DNA from: Shewanella aquimarina
GTDB taxonomy: Bacteria > Pseudomonadota > Gammaproteobacteria > Enterobacterales > Shewanellaceae
Direction: 5' to 3'
Assembly (NCBI RefSeq): GCF_023349185.1
Contig: NZ_JAKIKY010000016.1
Location: forward strand, 1-64,000
Length of the DNA stretch: 64,000 nt
Numbering within the stretch: the stretch's first letter is position 1; each line of letters begins with the position of its first letter. The position numbers and the translations under genes are program-made. The notes below the pieces were generated by a model. The model ran no database searches. It was not told where the DNA came from and was given only the letters and a program-made list of their open reading frames with translations. Positions 52,356 through 60,752 of the stretch are shown one piece after another.

Positions 52356-52378
52356 TAGGCCGGGCGATACCCGGCCTA
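52356..52378 (-). terminator. GC-rich hairpin just after puuR
   Basis: TAGGCCGGG pairs perfectly with CCCGGCCTA around five bases, 12 bases past the puuR stop. It lacks a T-run on the minus strand, so it may stabilise the mRNA 3' end or act with Rho. Confidence 0.5.
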
Positions 52379-52389
52379 CTAATATTTTG

Positions 52390-52938
52390 TTAGAAGTTTG
52401 CCGGCGTCGTGGCGCTGACGATGCGACAAGGCTTGTCGAAAGGATTGCGGAACCTGTGGGGCAACTCACTGTTGAAGTAGTAGCTATCGCCCTCGCTGAG
52501 CACATAGACCTCGTCGCCTATGGTGATCTCCAGTTGGCCCTCGATCACCATGGCCGCCTCTTCACCCTCATGCTGTAGCATCTCTTCGCCGGTATCAGAC
52601 CCAGGGGGATAGACCTCGTTCATCACAGACATGGCGCGGTTGGGGTAGTCTCTGCCGATCAACTTGTAGTCCAGGTTGCCATCGCCTATATCCAGCAGCT
52701 CGCCAGAGCGGTAGACCACCTTCTGCTCGCTGGGCATGCTCTCCTCGATAGAGAAGAAGTCCACCAGCGACATGGGCAAACCCGACAACACTTTCTTCAG
52801 GGAACTCACCGAAGGACTGACGCTGTTCTTCTCGATCATAGAGATGGTGCTGTTGGTCACGCCGGCACGCTTGGCCAACTCGCGTTGCGATAACCCTTTC
52901 ATTTTACGAACAGCTTTGAGATTTGCGCCTATATCCAA
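52390..52938 (-). CDS. puuR: Transcriptional repressor PuuR (XRE plus cupin)
   Basis: This is the polyamine-responsive regulator of the locus. An N-terminal helix-turn-helix (LSQRELAKRAGVTNSTISMIEKNSVSPSVSSL, about 15-46) and a C-terminal cupin (about 105-180; GEEAAMVIEGQLEI, LPHRFRNPFDKPCRIVSATTP) align with E. coli PuuR throughout. I place the start at TTG 52938, because AGGAGA lies six bases before it; a TTG at 52959 is the other candidate and has no Shine-Dalgarno. The product is 182 residues. It is divergent from the second puuB-like gene. Confidence 0.9.
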   Translation of the reverse strand: MDIGANLKAVRKMKGLSQRELAKRAGVTNSTISMIEKNSVSPSVSSLKKVLSGLPMSLVDFFSIEESMPSEQKVVYRSGELLDIGDGNLDYKLIGRDYPNRAMSVMNEVYPPGSDTGEEMLQHEGEEAAMVIEGQLEITIGDEVYVLSEGDSYYFNSELPHRFRNPFDKPCRIVSATTPANF

Positions 52939-52986
52939 AAAACATCTCCTATTCAACAAGACCCCGGAAGAAACAATTTTCCATAC

Positions 52987-53003
52987 TAGTTTGTATCAAA
53001 CTA
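52987..53003. promoter_or_regulatory. Perfect palindrome in the puuR/puuB2 divergent region
   Basis: TAGTTTG-TAT-CAAACTA is a perfect 17-base palindrome about 50 bases before the puuR start. It is a candidate operator, different from the PuuR box. Confidence 0.45.
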
Positions 53004-53013
53004 AAAAGCATGT

Positions 53014-53028
53014 TAAATATAATCAACA
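53014..53028 (+). promoter_or_regulatory. PuuR-box-like site in the puuR/puuB2 divergent region
   Basis: TAAATATAATCAACA matches the E. coli PuuR box AAAATATAATGAACA at 13 of 15 positions, about 95 bases before the puuB-like ATG. The conserved core has one change (G to C). Confidence 0.5.
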
Positions 53029-53121
53029 GGTGTGAATTATAACCAACTCAAGGGTCAAAAGTATACTTACTCTGGCCAATTTAGTCGAATAACAAGAATA
53101 AAACCCTCACTCGGAGCCAAA

Positions 53122-54426
53122 ATGACCACCAAGCGCCCTGTCCACAGTGACCAATATCCCGACTCTTACTATCATGCCACCGCCAATGCCCTGGAAGCTT
53201 TACCTCAACTCACCGAACGGATCAGCGCCGATGTCTGCATCGTCGGCGGCGGCTTTAGTGGCATCAATACCGCCATCGAGCTAGCCGAGAAGGGCTTCGA
53301 GGTAGTATTACTGGAGGCGAAACGGATCGGCTGGGGCGCATCTGGCCGCAACGGCGGCGAGCTGATCCGCGGCATAGGCCATAATGTCGATCAGTTTCGC
53401 AACGAGATAGGCTCAGAAGGCGTCGCGGCCATCGAGCAGATGGGCTTCGAGGCGGTCGAGATAGTGCGTAACCGCGTCGCCAAGCACAGTATCGACTGTA
53501 ACCTGCAGATGGGCTACTGCGATCTGGCCACCAAGCCGAGACACATGAAGGAGCTCGCCGCCGACTATCAGGAGATGCTCCACCAGGGCCGTGAGGGCTT
53601 TAAGCTGCTGGAGAAGCACCAGCTTGGCGAAGTGATTGGCTCAGATCTCTACTGCGGCGCCCTGGTCGACATGAACAGCGGCCACCTGCATCCCCTCAAT
53701 CTGGCACTGGGCGAGGCCAAGGTGGCCCGCAGCCTGGGGGTCAAGATGTTCGAATACAGCGCCGCCACCAAAATCGTCAAGGGCGAGCGCCCCTGCGTAC
53801 ATACAGAGCATGGCCGCGTCGACTGTCGCTATCTGGTCCTCGCCGGTAACGCCTATATCGGCCATGAACTCAACGGCTATATAGGTGGTAAGGTGCTGCC
53901 TGCCGGCAGTTATCTGTTGGCCACCGAGCCACTGTCCCAGGAGATGTGCGATGAGATTATCCCGCAAAACATGGCCTTCGCCGACATGCGTATCGATCTC
54001 GACTATTTCCACCTCTCCCAGGACAATCGCCTGCTGTTTGGCGGCCTGTGCACCTATTCGGGTAAAGATCCTAAGGATATCGACGCGGCGCTGCGCCCCA
54101 ACCTGGAGAAGGTGTTCCCCCAGCTCAAGGGGGTGAAGATAGAGTATGAATGGGGCGGCATGATAGGCATAGGCGCCAACCGCCTGCCACAGATAGGTCG
54201 GCTGCCGGACTGCCCCAACATCCTCTACGCCCAGGCCTATGCCGGTCACGGCGTCAATGCCACCCATATGGCGGCCAGGCTTATCGGCGAAGCCCTGACG
54301 ACTCAGGCCGAAAGGTTCGATATCTTCGACAGGGTACAACACATGACCTTCCCCGGCGGGCCGAGATTCCGCTCCCCCATGTTGGCGGCGGGCATGCTGT
54401 ATCACAGGCTGAAAGACCTGTTTTAG
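53122..54426 (+). CDS. Second PuuB-like FAD amine oxidase
   Basis: This 434-residue paralogue of PuuB starts at ATG 53122, with GGAG five bases upstream; a GTG at 53032 would add 30 unrelated residues. VCIVGGGFSGINTAIELAEKG binds FAD. GASGRNGGELIRGIGHNVDQFRNE, NSGHLHPLNLALGEAKVAR and YAGHGVNATHMAARL follow the PuuB/OrdL plan, yet the C-terminus and substrate-side loops differ from the gene at 44127. It may act on another gamma-glutamylated amine. A PuuR-like box and a palindrome lie upstream, and a terminator follows. Confidence 0.82.
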   Translation: MTTKRPVHSDQYPDSYYHATANALEALPQLTERISADVCIVGGGFSGINTAIELAEKGFEVVLLEAKRIGWGASGRNGGELIRGIGHNVDQFRNEIGSEGVAAIEQMGFEAVEIVRNRVAKHSIDCNLQMGYCDLATKPRHMKELAADYQEMLHQGREGFKLLEKHQLGEVIGSDLYCGALVDMNSGHLHPLNLALGEAKVARSLGVKMFEYSAATKIVKGERPCVHTEHGRVDCRYLVLAGNAYIGHELNGYIGGKVLPAGSYLLATEPLSQEMCDEIIPQNMAFADMRIDLDYFHLSQDNRLLFGGLCTYSGKDPKDIDAALRPNLEKVFPQLKGVKIEYEWGGMIGIGANRLPQIGRLPDCPNILYAQAYAGHGVNATHMAARLIGEALTTQAERFDIFDRVQHMTFPGGPRFRSPMLAAGMLYHRLKDLF

Positions 54427-54459
54427 CCTAAAAACTAAAATAAAACAGTCAGCATAAAA

Positions 54460-54484
54460 AAAAGGTGCCCTAGGCACCTTTTCT
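54460..54484. terminator. Bidirectional terminator between the second puuB-like gene and sseA
   Basis: AAAAGGTGCC pairs with GGCACCTTTT around CTA. Confidence 0.9.
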
Positions 54485-54495
54485 GTTAGTAACGA

Positions 54496-55362
54496 TTACG
54501 CCCCCTGCTCAATAGGCAAGTCGGCATTGCTGCCCCAGTCGGCCCAGGAGCCATCATAGAGCACCGCCTTGTCATGTCCCGAGGCCACAGAGGCTAAGAT
54601 CAGGATACAGGCGGTGATGCCTGAGCCGCAGCTGAAGATCCGCTCTGCTTCCTGCTCACCCACCTGCTCTCCTACCAACTGCTCAAACATGGCCTGCAGG
54701 TCCTCGACCCGCTTCATCCTATGTTCGCGCAGCAGCTCGCCAAAAGGCAGGTTTACCGAGCCGGGAATATGACCGCAGCGCACGCCGGGTCGAGGCTCGC
54801 TGACCTCGCCTGCAAAACGCCCCGCTGCCCGCGCATCCAAGATAACACTGTCGCTGCCCAGAGATTCGAGCACATAGTTGGCATCACAGATAAGCTCGGG
54901 CTGGAAATCCGCCACATAGGGCACAGACTCTTCATCTATTACCGTGAGCTGATAGCTCTCGCTGGTCATGCGCTCCTCGCTGAGCCACTGGGGCAGGCCG
55001 CCATCGAGCACATAAACGTTTTCGTGCCCCATCAGCTTAAACATCCACCAGGCTCTGGGGGCGCTATAGATCCCCTGGTTATCGTAGATCACCACCAGGC
55101 TGTCTCTGTCGATACCCAGCGCCGTGGCCCCTTGCTCAAACTGCTCAGGGGTCGGCATGGCGTGCAGCTGCGAAGAAGTGGTATCGCAAAACACCCGTTC
55201 GATATCAAACTTCTGCGCTCTGGGAATACAGATGAACTCATCGTATAAAATGGGCTCCTTGCCCACCACGCTCTGCATACTGGCGTCGAGTAATACCAGA
55301 TTCGACTCAAACAGATTCGCCTCAAGCCAGGCGGTGGTAACTAACGGGTATTCCAATTCCAT
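54496..55362 (-). CDS. sseA: 3-mercaptopyruvate sulfurtransferase
   Basis: This tandem rhodanese moves sulfur from 3-mercaptopyruvate to thiol acceptors. The 288 residues have an inactive N-terminal rhodanese domain with a C-terminal active one. The active loop reads CGSGITACILILA, the CGSGVTA-type signature of MST rather than thiosulfate rhodanese (CRxGx[R/T]). ATG 55362 has GGGAG just upstream; a TTG four codons earlier overlaps that site. There is no evident functional link to the polyamine genes around it. Confidence 0.9.
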   Translation of the reverse strand: MELEYPLVTTAWLEANLFESNLVLLDASMQSVVGKEPILYDEFICIPRAQKFDIERVFCDTTSSQLHAMPTPEQFEQGATALGIDRDSLVVIYDNQGIYSAPRAWWMFKLMGHENVYVLDGGLPQWLSEERMTSESYQLTVIDEESVPYVADFQPELICDANYVLESLGSDSVILDARAAGRFAGEVSEPRPGVRCGHIPGSVNLPFGELLREHRMKRVEDLQAMFEQLVGEQVGEQEAERIFSCGSGITACILILASVASGHDKAVLYDGSWADWGSNADLPIEQGA

Positions 55363-55500
55363 AGTGACTCCCAATGTGGGGGCTAATCAGCATCTGCCCG
55401 CCCCTCTTATCAATCGTATGACGCTTATCTGTAAAGACAATATACGATGGGAGGGGCCAAGGACAAGTGACTTATTTTAACCCTGCTAACAAACTGGCAT

Positions 55501-55528
55501 AAAAAAAGCCCTTTATTGCTAAAGGGCT
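55501..55528 (-). terminator. Terminator after puuC
   Basis: On the minus strand AGCCCTTT pairs with AAAGGGCT around six bases and runs into seven T residues. Confidence 0.88.
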
Positions 55529-55596
55529 GTGATTAAAGCGTTTTGTATAAGCGGGTTGCTTGCCGCTAAGACGGTGGCTTTCCCTGAAAGGCTTTC

Positions 55597-57093
55597 CTAT
55601 AGCGCGATCCAGGTGGCCTTGATCTCGGTATACTTGTCGAAGGCATGCAAGGACTTGTCGCGGCCGTTACCCGACTGCTTATAGCCACCAAAGGGCGCCG
55701 TCATGTCGCCACCGTCATAGTGGTTGATCCACACCATGCCGCTACGCAGCGCCTTGGCCGTCTTATGGGCCTTGCTGATATCAGAGGTCCAGACACCGGC
55801 CGCCAGGCCGTAGATGGTATCGTTACCGATACGGATCGCCTCCTCCATGCCATCGAAGGTGATCACCGACAGCACGGGGCCAAAGATCTCTTCCTTGGCG
55901 ATGGTCATCTCATTCTTCACGTTGGCGAAGATGGTCGGTGCCACATAGACACCGCCTGTCTCGGCTAGCACCTGCTGACCACCTTGACGCAGCTGCGCCC
56001 CTTCGGCCACCCCGGCGCGAATATAGGCAAGCACATTCTCCAGCTGCTGCTGATCCACCACGGCGCCACAGGTGGTGGCAGGATCCAGCGGGTGTCCCGG
56101 CTGCCAGGCCTGCATCTCGGCTTCGATAAGGTTAATGAGTTCTTCCTTCACCCCCGACTCCACCAGCAGACGCGAACCCGCGGTGCAGACCTCGCCCTGG
56201 TTGAAGGCGATGGCCGAGGCCGCGGCGATGGCCGCCTCTTTAAGGTTCGGCGCGTCGTTGAAGACGATATTCGGGCTCTTGCCCCCGGCCTCCAGCCAGA
56301 CACGCTTCATGTTGGATTCGCCGGCATAGATCATCAGCTGCTTAGCAATCTTGGTCGAACCGGTAAACACCAGGGTGTCGACATCCATGTGCAGCGCCAG
56401 CGCCTTACCCACGGTATGTCCGAATCCAGGCAACACGTTGAGCACCCCCTTAGGGATCCCCGCCTCTATCGCCAGCTGCGCCATGCGAATGGCGGTCAGG
56501 GGTGATTTCTCTGAGGGCTTTAACACCACGCTGTTGCCTGTGGCCAGCGCGGGCCCCAGCTTCCAGCAGGCCATCAGCAGCGGGAAGTTCCAGGGCACGA
56601 TAGCAGCCACCACACCCACAGGCTCGCGGGTGATCATGCCGATCTCGTTATGGGCCGTTGGGGCTATCTCATCGTAGATCTTATCCACCGCCTCACCCGA
56701 CCAGCGTATGGCGCGAGCCGCGCCCGCCACATCGACGGCGCCGGAATAACGGATAGGCTTACCCATATCCAAGGTTTCCAGTAGGGCCAGCTCGTCCCTG
56801 TTTGCCTCCAGCAGATCGGCAAAGCGAATCATCACCTGCTTGCGTTTCACCGGTGGCAGCTGTGACCAGTCGCCGCACTCGAACACCTCTCGGGCATTGG
56901 CAACGGCGCGGTTGGCATCCACCAGATCGCAACTGGCCACCTGGGTCAGTACCCTGCCATCGATAGGGCTGATACAGTCGAAGGTGTCATTCGAATCGGC
57001 GGCGCAGTATTCGCCATTGATAAATGCCTGGCCCTGAATCACCAGGTTGTCCGCCATCTCTTGCCATTGTTCGCGATTTTGTGGAGTACTCAT
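55597..57093 (-). CDS. puuC: Gamma-glutamyl-gamma-aminobutyraldehyde dehydrogenase
   Basis: It oxidises the PuuB aldehyde product with NAD(P)+. The 498 residues follow the ALDH plan: VPWNFPLLMACWKLGPALATGNSVVLKPSE cofactor region, FTGSTKIAKQL, the general-base Glu in LEAGGKSPNIVF, and nucleophile Cys in FNQGEVCTAGSRLLVES. The C-terminal PFGGYKQSGNGRDKSLHAFDKYTEIKATWI is typical of PuuC. Its upstream region is shared with the divergent aminotransferase and holds two PuuR-like boxes. Confidence 0.9.
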   Translation of the reverse strand: MSTPQNREQWQEMADNLVIQGQAFINGEYCAADSNDTFDCISPIDGRVLTQVASCDLVDANRAVANAREVFECGDWSQLPPVKRKQVMIRFADLLEANRDELALLETLDMGKPIRYSGAVDVAGAARAIRWSGEAVDKIYDEIAPTAHNEIGMITREPVGVVAAIVPWNFPLLMACWKLGPALATGNSVVLKPSEKSPLTAIRMAQLAIEAGIPKGVLNVLPGFGHTVGKALALHMDVDTLVFTGSTKIAKQLMIYAGESNMKRVWLEAGGKSPNIVFNDAPNLKEAAIAAASAIAFNQGEVCTAGSRLLVESGVKEELINLIEAEMQAWQPGHPLDPATTCGAVVDQQQLENVLAYIRAGVAEGAQLRQGGQQVLAETGGVYVAPTIFANVKNEMTIAKEEIFGPVLSVITFDGMEEAIRIGNDTIYGLAAGVWTSDISKAHKTAKALRSGMVWINHYDGGDMTAPFGGYKQSGNGRDKSLHAFDKYTEIKATWIAL

Positions 57094-57234
57094 TCTGACC
57101 TCTTAACGGGTGATAATTGCTCTAGCGTCAATGCTAATGCACGTCCACGCCCTCTCTGGCGCGACTGTGCCTGCCCTAGATTACGCTCAACCCTCAATCA
57201 ATTTCAATATTTTTTACAAAAAGTTATTTTTTGC

Positions 57235-57275
57235 TATAAATAATGAACAAAAAGCTTTCATGTTCATTATTTCTG
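57235..57275. promoter_or_regulatory. Inverted pair of PuuR-like boxes between puuC and the aminotransferase
   Basis: TAATGAACA (57241-57249) and TGTTCATTA (57261-57269) are separated by 11 bases. Extended to 15 bases, the plus site (57235-57249) matches the E. coli PuuR box at 12 positions and the minus site (57261-57275) at 11. The geometry is nearly the same as at 52005-52046, and both divergent genes could be controlled. Confidence 0.75.
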
Positions 57276-57339
57276 ACATAGCATAGCGAATATCAACCAC
57301 TCAATAAAACAACAATTACACAGAACCAGGGTAGATGAT

Positions 57340-58680
57340 ATGGAAGATTTTAATAAAGCTGACCAGGTAGCAACAGGCACGCTGGAACACTATTGGATGC
57401 CCTTTACCGCCAATAGACAGTTTAAACAAAGTCCCCGCCTCCTCGCGCAGGCAGAGGGGATGTACTACAAGGATGTCAACGGCCGCCCCGTCCTCGATGG
57501 CACGGCCGGTCTCTGGTGCTGTAATGCCGGACACGGTCGCAAGGCGATCTCCGAAGCGGTCAGCAAACAGATCCACGAGATGGACTACGCACCCTCGTTC
57601 CAGATGGGCCACCCACTGGCCTTCGAACTGGCCGAGCGTCTCGCCGCCATCGCCCCCAAAGAGATCAACAAGGTATTTTTCACCAACTCAGGTTCTGAGT
57701 CGGTCGACACCGCGCTGAAGATCGCCCTCAACTACCACAGGGCCCGTGGTGAGGCGACCCGTACCCGTTTCATCGGTCGTGAACTTGGCTACCATGGCGT
57801 CGGCTTCGGCGGCATCTCGGTCGGTGGCATAGGCGGTAACCGCCGCACCTTCAGCCAGCAGCTACTGCAGGGGGTCGATCACCTGCCCCATACTCTGGAT
57901 ATCCAGCAAAACGCCTTCTGTAAGGGACTACCGGAAACCGGCGCAGAGAAGGCCGAGGTGCTGGAGCAGCTCGTTGCCCTACATGGCGCCGAGAATATCG
58001 CCGCGGTGATCGTCGAGCCAATGTCGGGCTCGGCCGGGGTGATACTACCGCCTCAGGGCTATCTCAAACGCCTGCGTGAAATCACCCGCAAGTACGGCAT
58101 CCTATTGATCTTCGATGAGGTGATCACCGGCTTTGGCCGTGTGGGCGACGCCTTCGCCAGCCAGCGCTGGGGCGTTACACCGGATATGATCACCACAGCC
58201 AAGGCGCTCAACAACGGCACCATCCCCATGGGCGCCGTGCTGATCGACGATGCCATCTATGATGCCAGCATGGATGCCCCAGAGGGCGCCATCGAGCTCT
58301 ACCATGGCTACACCTATTCGGGCCATCCGGTAGCCGCAGCTGCCGCCATCGCCACCTTAGATATCTATCAGCAGGAGCAGCTGTTCGAGCGCACCAAGTC
58401 GCTGGAAGGCTACTTCGAAAAAGCAGTACACAGCCTCAAGGGCCTGCCGAACCTTATCGACATTCGTAACACTGGCCTAGTGGCCGGTATCCAGTTTAGT
58501 CCGAGTGATAAGGGCATAGGCAAGCGGGGCTTCGGCATCTTCGAGACCTGTTTCAAGAACGGCACCCTGGTCAGGGCAACGGCCGACACCATCGCCCTAT
58601 CGCCGCCACTGATTGTCGACGAGACCCAGATAGACCAGATGGTCAACACACTAAGCGATGCCATCACCACAGTTGGCTAA
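57340..58680 (+). CDS. Class III omega-amino-acid:pyruvate aminotransferase
   Basis: This 446-residue PLP aminotransferase is of the beta-alanine/omega-APT type. LEHYWMPFTANRQFKQ opens the protein. TNSGSESVDTALKIALNYHRARG, the PLP aspartate in LIFDEVITGFGRVG and the lysine in ITTAKALNNGTIPMGAV form the active site; YTYSGHPVAAAAAIATLD contacts the phosphate. Close relatives use beta-alanine, GABA or other terminal amines with pyruvate. The mmsA gene 50 bases on points to malonate semialdehyde, hence beta-alanine, as a likely product line; GABA is the alternative. Confidence 0.85.
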   Translation: MEDFNKADQVATGTLEHYWMPFTANRQFKQSPRLLAQAEGMYYKDVNGRPVLDGTAGLWCCNAGHGRKAISEAVSKQIHEMDYAPSFQMGHPLAFELAERLAAIAPKEINKVFFTNSGSESVDTALKIALNYHRARGEATRTRFIGRELGYHGVGFGGISVGGIGGNRRTFSQQLLQGVDHLPHTLDIQQNAFCKGLPETGAEKAEVLEQLVALHGAENIAAVIVEPMSGSAGVILPPQGYLKRLREITRKYGILLIFDEVITGFGRVGDAFASQRWGVTPDMITTAKALNNGTIPMGAVLIDDAIYDASMDAPEGAIELYHGYTYSGHPVAAAAAIATLDIYQQEQLFERTKSLEGYFEKAVHSLKGLPNLIDIRNTGLVAGIQFSPSDKGIGKRGFGIFETCFKNGTLVRATADTIALSPPLIVDETQIDQMVNTLSDAITTVG

Positions 58681-58730
58681 CCCAGAATAACCAAGACACA
58701 TTAGAGATTTTTGCAGGGAAATTACGCGCT

Positions 58731-60221
58731 ATGCAGCAGATAAACCACTACATCAACGGCCAGCACACACAGCCCAGCGCCCGCAACGCCGCCGTCTTCG
58801 AACCCGCCACCGGCGAGCACAAGGCCAACGTCTCCCTGGCCAGCGCACTCGAGGTAGATGCGGCCATCGAGCTGGCCAAGAAGGCCCACGGCCCCTGGTC
58901 AGAGATGACCCCACTAAACCGCGCACGCATTCTGTTTAAGTTTAAGGCCCTGGTCGAAGCCAACATGGATGAGCTGGCCGCCATGATCACCCGCGAACAC
59001 GGCAAGGTACTCGACGATGCCAAGGGCGAGATCGTCCGCGGCCTGGAGGTGGTGGAGTTTGCCTGCGGCATCCCTCATCTACTCAAGGGCGAGCACACAG
59101 AACAGGTCGGTGGTGGCGTCGATGCCTGGACACTCAACCAATCCCTGGGCGTAGTGGCCGGCATCGCCCCCTTTAACTTCCCTGTGATGGTGCCAATGTG
59201 GATGTTCCCCATCGCCATTGCCGCGGGCAATACCTTTATCATGAAACCGTCGGAGAAGGATCCGACCTCCGTGATGCGCATGGCCGAACTCCTCACCGAG
59301 GCGGGCCTGCCGGACGGCGTGTTTAACGTGGTCAACGGCGACAAGGAAGCGGTAGACACCCTGCTGACCCACAAGGACATTCAGGCGGTGAGCTTCGTCG
59401 GCTCGACGCCAATTGCCGAATATATTTACCAGACCGCGGCGGCCCACGGCAAACGTGTGCAGGCGTTGGGCGGCGCGAAGAACCACATGCTGTTGATGCC
59501 AGATGCGGATCTCGACCAGGCGGTCAGTGCCCTGATGGGCGCCGCCTATGGCAGCGCCGGCGAACGTTGCATGGCAATCTCTGTAGTGCTCGCCGTCGGC
59601 GATGTGGGCGATGCCTTAGTAGAGAAACTGCTGCCACAGATCCAGGCGCTCAAGGTGGGCAACGGCCTGGAGGGTGAGATGGAGATGGGGCCGCTGATCT
59701 CGGCGCAGCATCTGGCGAAGGTGCGCTCCTATGTGGACAAAGGCGTGAGCGAGGGGGCGACCCTACTGGCCGATGGCCGTCAACTCACGGTCGCCGATCA
59801 CGAGCAGGGCTACTTCCTCGGCGGCTGTCTGTTCGACCATGTCACCCCAGAGATGACCATCTACAAGGAAGAGATCTTCGGTCCCGTGCTGGCCATCGTC
59901 CGGGTAAAAGATTATGCCGAGGCGCTGACCCTGATTAACGAGCACGAGTTTGGTAATGGCACCGCCATCTTTACCCAGAGCGGCGAGGCGGCGAGACACT
60001 TCTGCCACCATGTGCAGGTTGGCATGGTTGGGGTCAATGTGCCCATCCCTGTGCCTATGGCCTTCCATAGCTTTGGCGGCTGGAAACGCTCCCTCTTCGG
60101 CCCGTTGCACATGCATGGCCCGGATGGCGTACGCTTCTATACTAAGCGCAAGGCGATCACCGCCCGCTGGCCTAAGGGTAACAGCGGCCAAGCAGAATTT
60201 GTGATGCCTACCATGAAATAA
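58731..60221 (+). CDS. mmsA: CoA-acylating (methyl)malonate-semialdehyde dehydrogenase
   Basis: This enzyme turns malonate semialdehyde into acetyl-CoA and CO2, or methylmalonate semialdehyde into propionyl-CoA. The 496 residues are of the MmsA/IolA class. YINGQHTQPSARNAAVFEPATGEHKANV opens the protein. GIAPFNFPVMVPMWMFPIAIAAGNTFIMKPSE, SFVGSTPIAEYIY, and the nucleophile Cys in GSAGERCMAISVVL follow, with no PuuC-like Glu in the usual LELGGK site (ALGGAKNHMLLMPDAD instead), as expected for the CoA-dependent group. It is co-transcribed with the aminotransferase and cupin genes. Confidence 0.92.
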   Translation: MQQINHYINGQHTQPSARNAAVFEPATGEHKANVSLASALEVDAAIELAKKAHGPWSEMTPLNRARILFKFKALVEANMDELAAMITREHGKVLDDAKGEIVRGLEVVEFACGIPHLLKGEHTEQVGGGVDAWTLNQSLGVVAGIAPFNFPVMVPMWMFPIAIAAGNTFIMKPSEKDPTSVMRMAELLTEAGLPDGVFNVVNGDKEAVDTLLTHKDIQAVSFVGSTPIAEYIYQTAAAHGKRVQALGGAKNHMLLMPDADLDQAVSALMGAAYGSAGERCMAISVVLAVGDVGDALVEKLLPQIQALKVGNGLEGEMEMGPLISAQHLAKVRSYVDKGVSEGATLLADGRQLTVADHEQGYFLGGCLFDHVTPEMTIYKEEIFGPVLAIVRVKDYAEALTLINEHEFGNGTAIFTQSGEAARHFCHHVQVGMVGVNVPIPVPMAFHSFGGWKRSLFGPLHMHGPDGVRFYTKRKAITARWPKGNSGQAEFVMPTMK

Positions 60222-60276
60222 ACTAAGCTTAGGGCGCCGCGCTGCGCCTTAAGTCTATCTGTATTTTGGAGCCGAC

Positions 60277-60642
60277 ATGACACAGACGATCGATGCCATC
60301 ATCAACTTTGGCCAGCATAAGGTTAAGGCGGAACACTATGAGGTGGCACAGGAAAAGATCCTCAGCGGGGATCCCAAGCAGCAGCTGGAAAATCATTACT
60401 CCAGTCCCTGCGATCAATTTCACGCCGGGATTTGGCAGGGCCAGGTCGGCAGTTGGAAGGTCAACTACAGCGAACATGAATATTGCGAGATCTTATCGGG
60501 CAGCAGCGAGATCATTGATGAGGCAGGCAAAAGCCTGACGGTCACCAAGGGCGATCGCTTCGTCATCCCCGCCGGCTTTAAAGGCGTATGGAAAGTGCTG
60601 CAGGAGTGCCGCAAGGTTTACGTCGTATTTGAACAAAAATAA
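60277..60642 (+). CDS. Cupin protein of the EutQ/DUF861 type
   Basis: This 121-residue single cupin has GIWQGQVGSWKVNYSEHEYCEILSGSSEIID for the first strand block and KGDRFVIPAGFKGVWKVLQECRKVYVVFE for the second. The family resembles EutQ and ureidoglycine aminohydrolase domains. Such genes are common beside polyamine and amine catabolic operons, but no activity is assigned. It follows mmsA by 55 bases and is probably the last gene of the aminotransferase operon. Confidence 0.8.
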   Translation: MTQTIDAIINFGQHKVKAEHYEVAQEKILSGDPKQQLENHYSSPCDQFHAGIWQGQVGSWKVNYSEHEYCEILSGSSEIIDEAGKSLTVTKGDRFVIPAGFKGVWKVLQECRKVYVVFEQK

Positions 60643-60752
60643 CCAAAGTCATTGCCATGTCGTCTCAGCTGTTCAGCTGTTGTTTGGCTTAATCTGATCT
60701 ATGTAGCTTGCTATGTGGATCGGTGTCAACCAAGTGAAATGGAGAAACCACC

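Noticed and set aside
53641..54477. 278-codon minus-strand frame opposite the second puuB-like gene
   Set aside because: It is an antisense shadow of a well-supported FAD oxidase gene.
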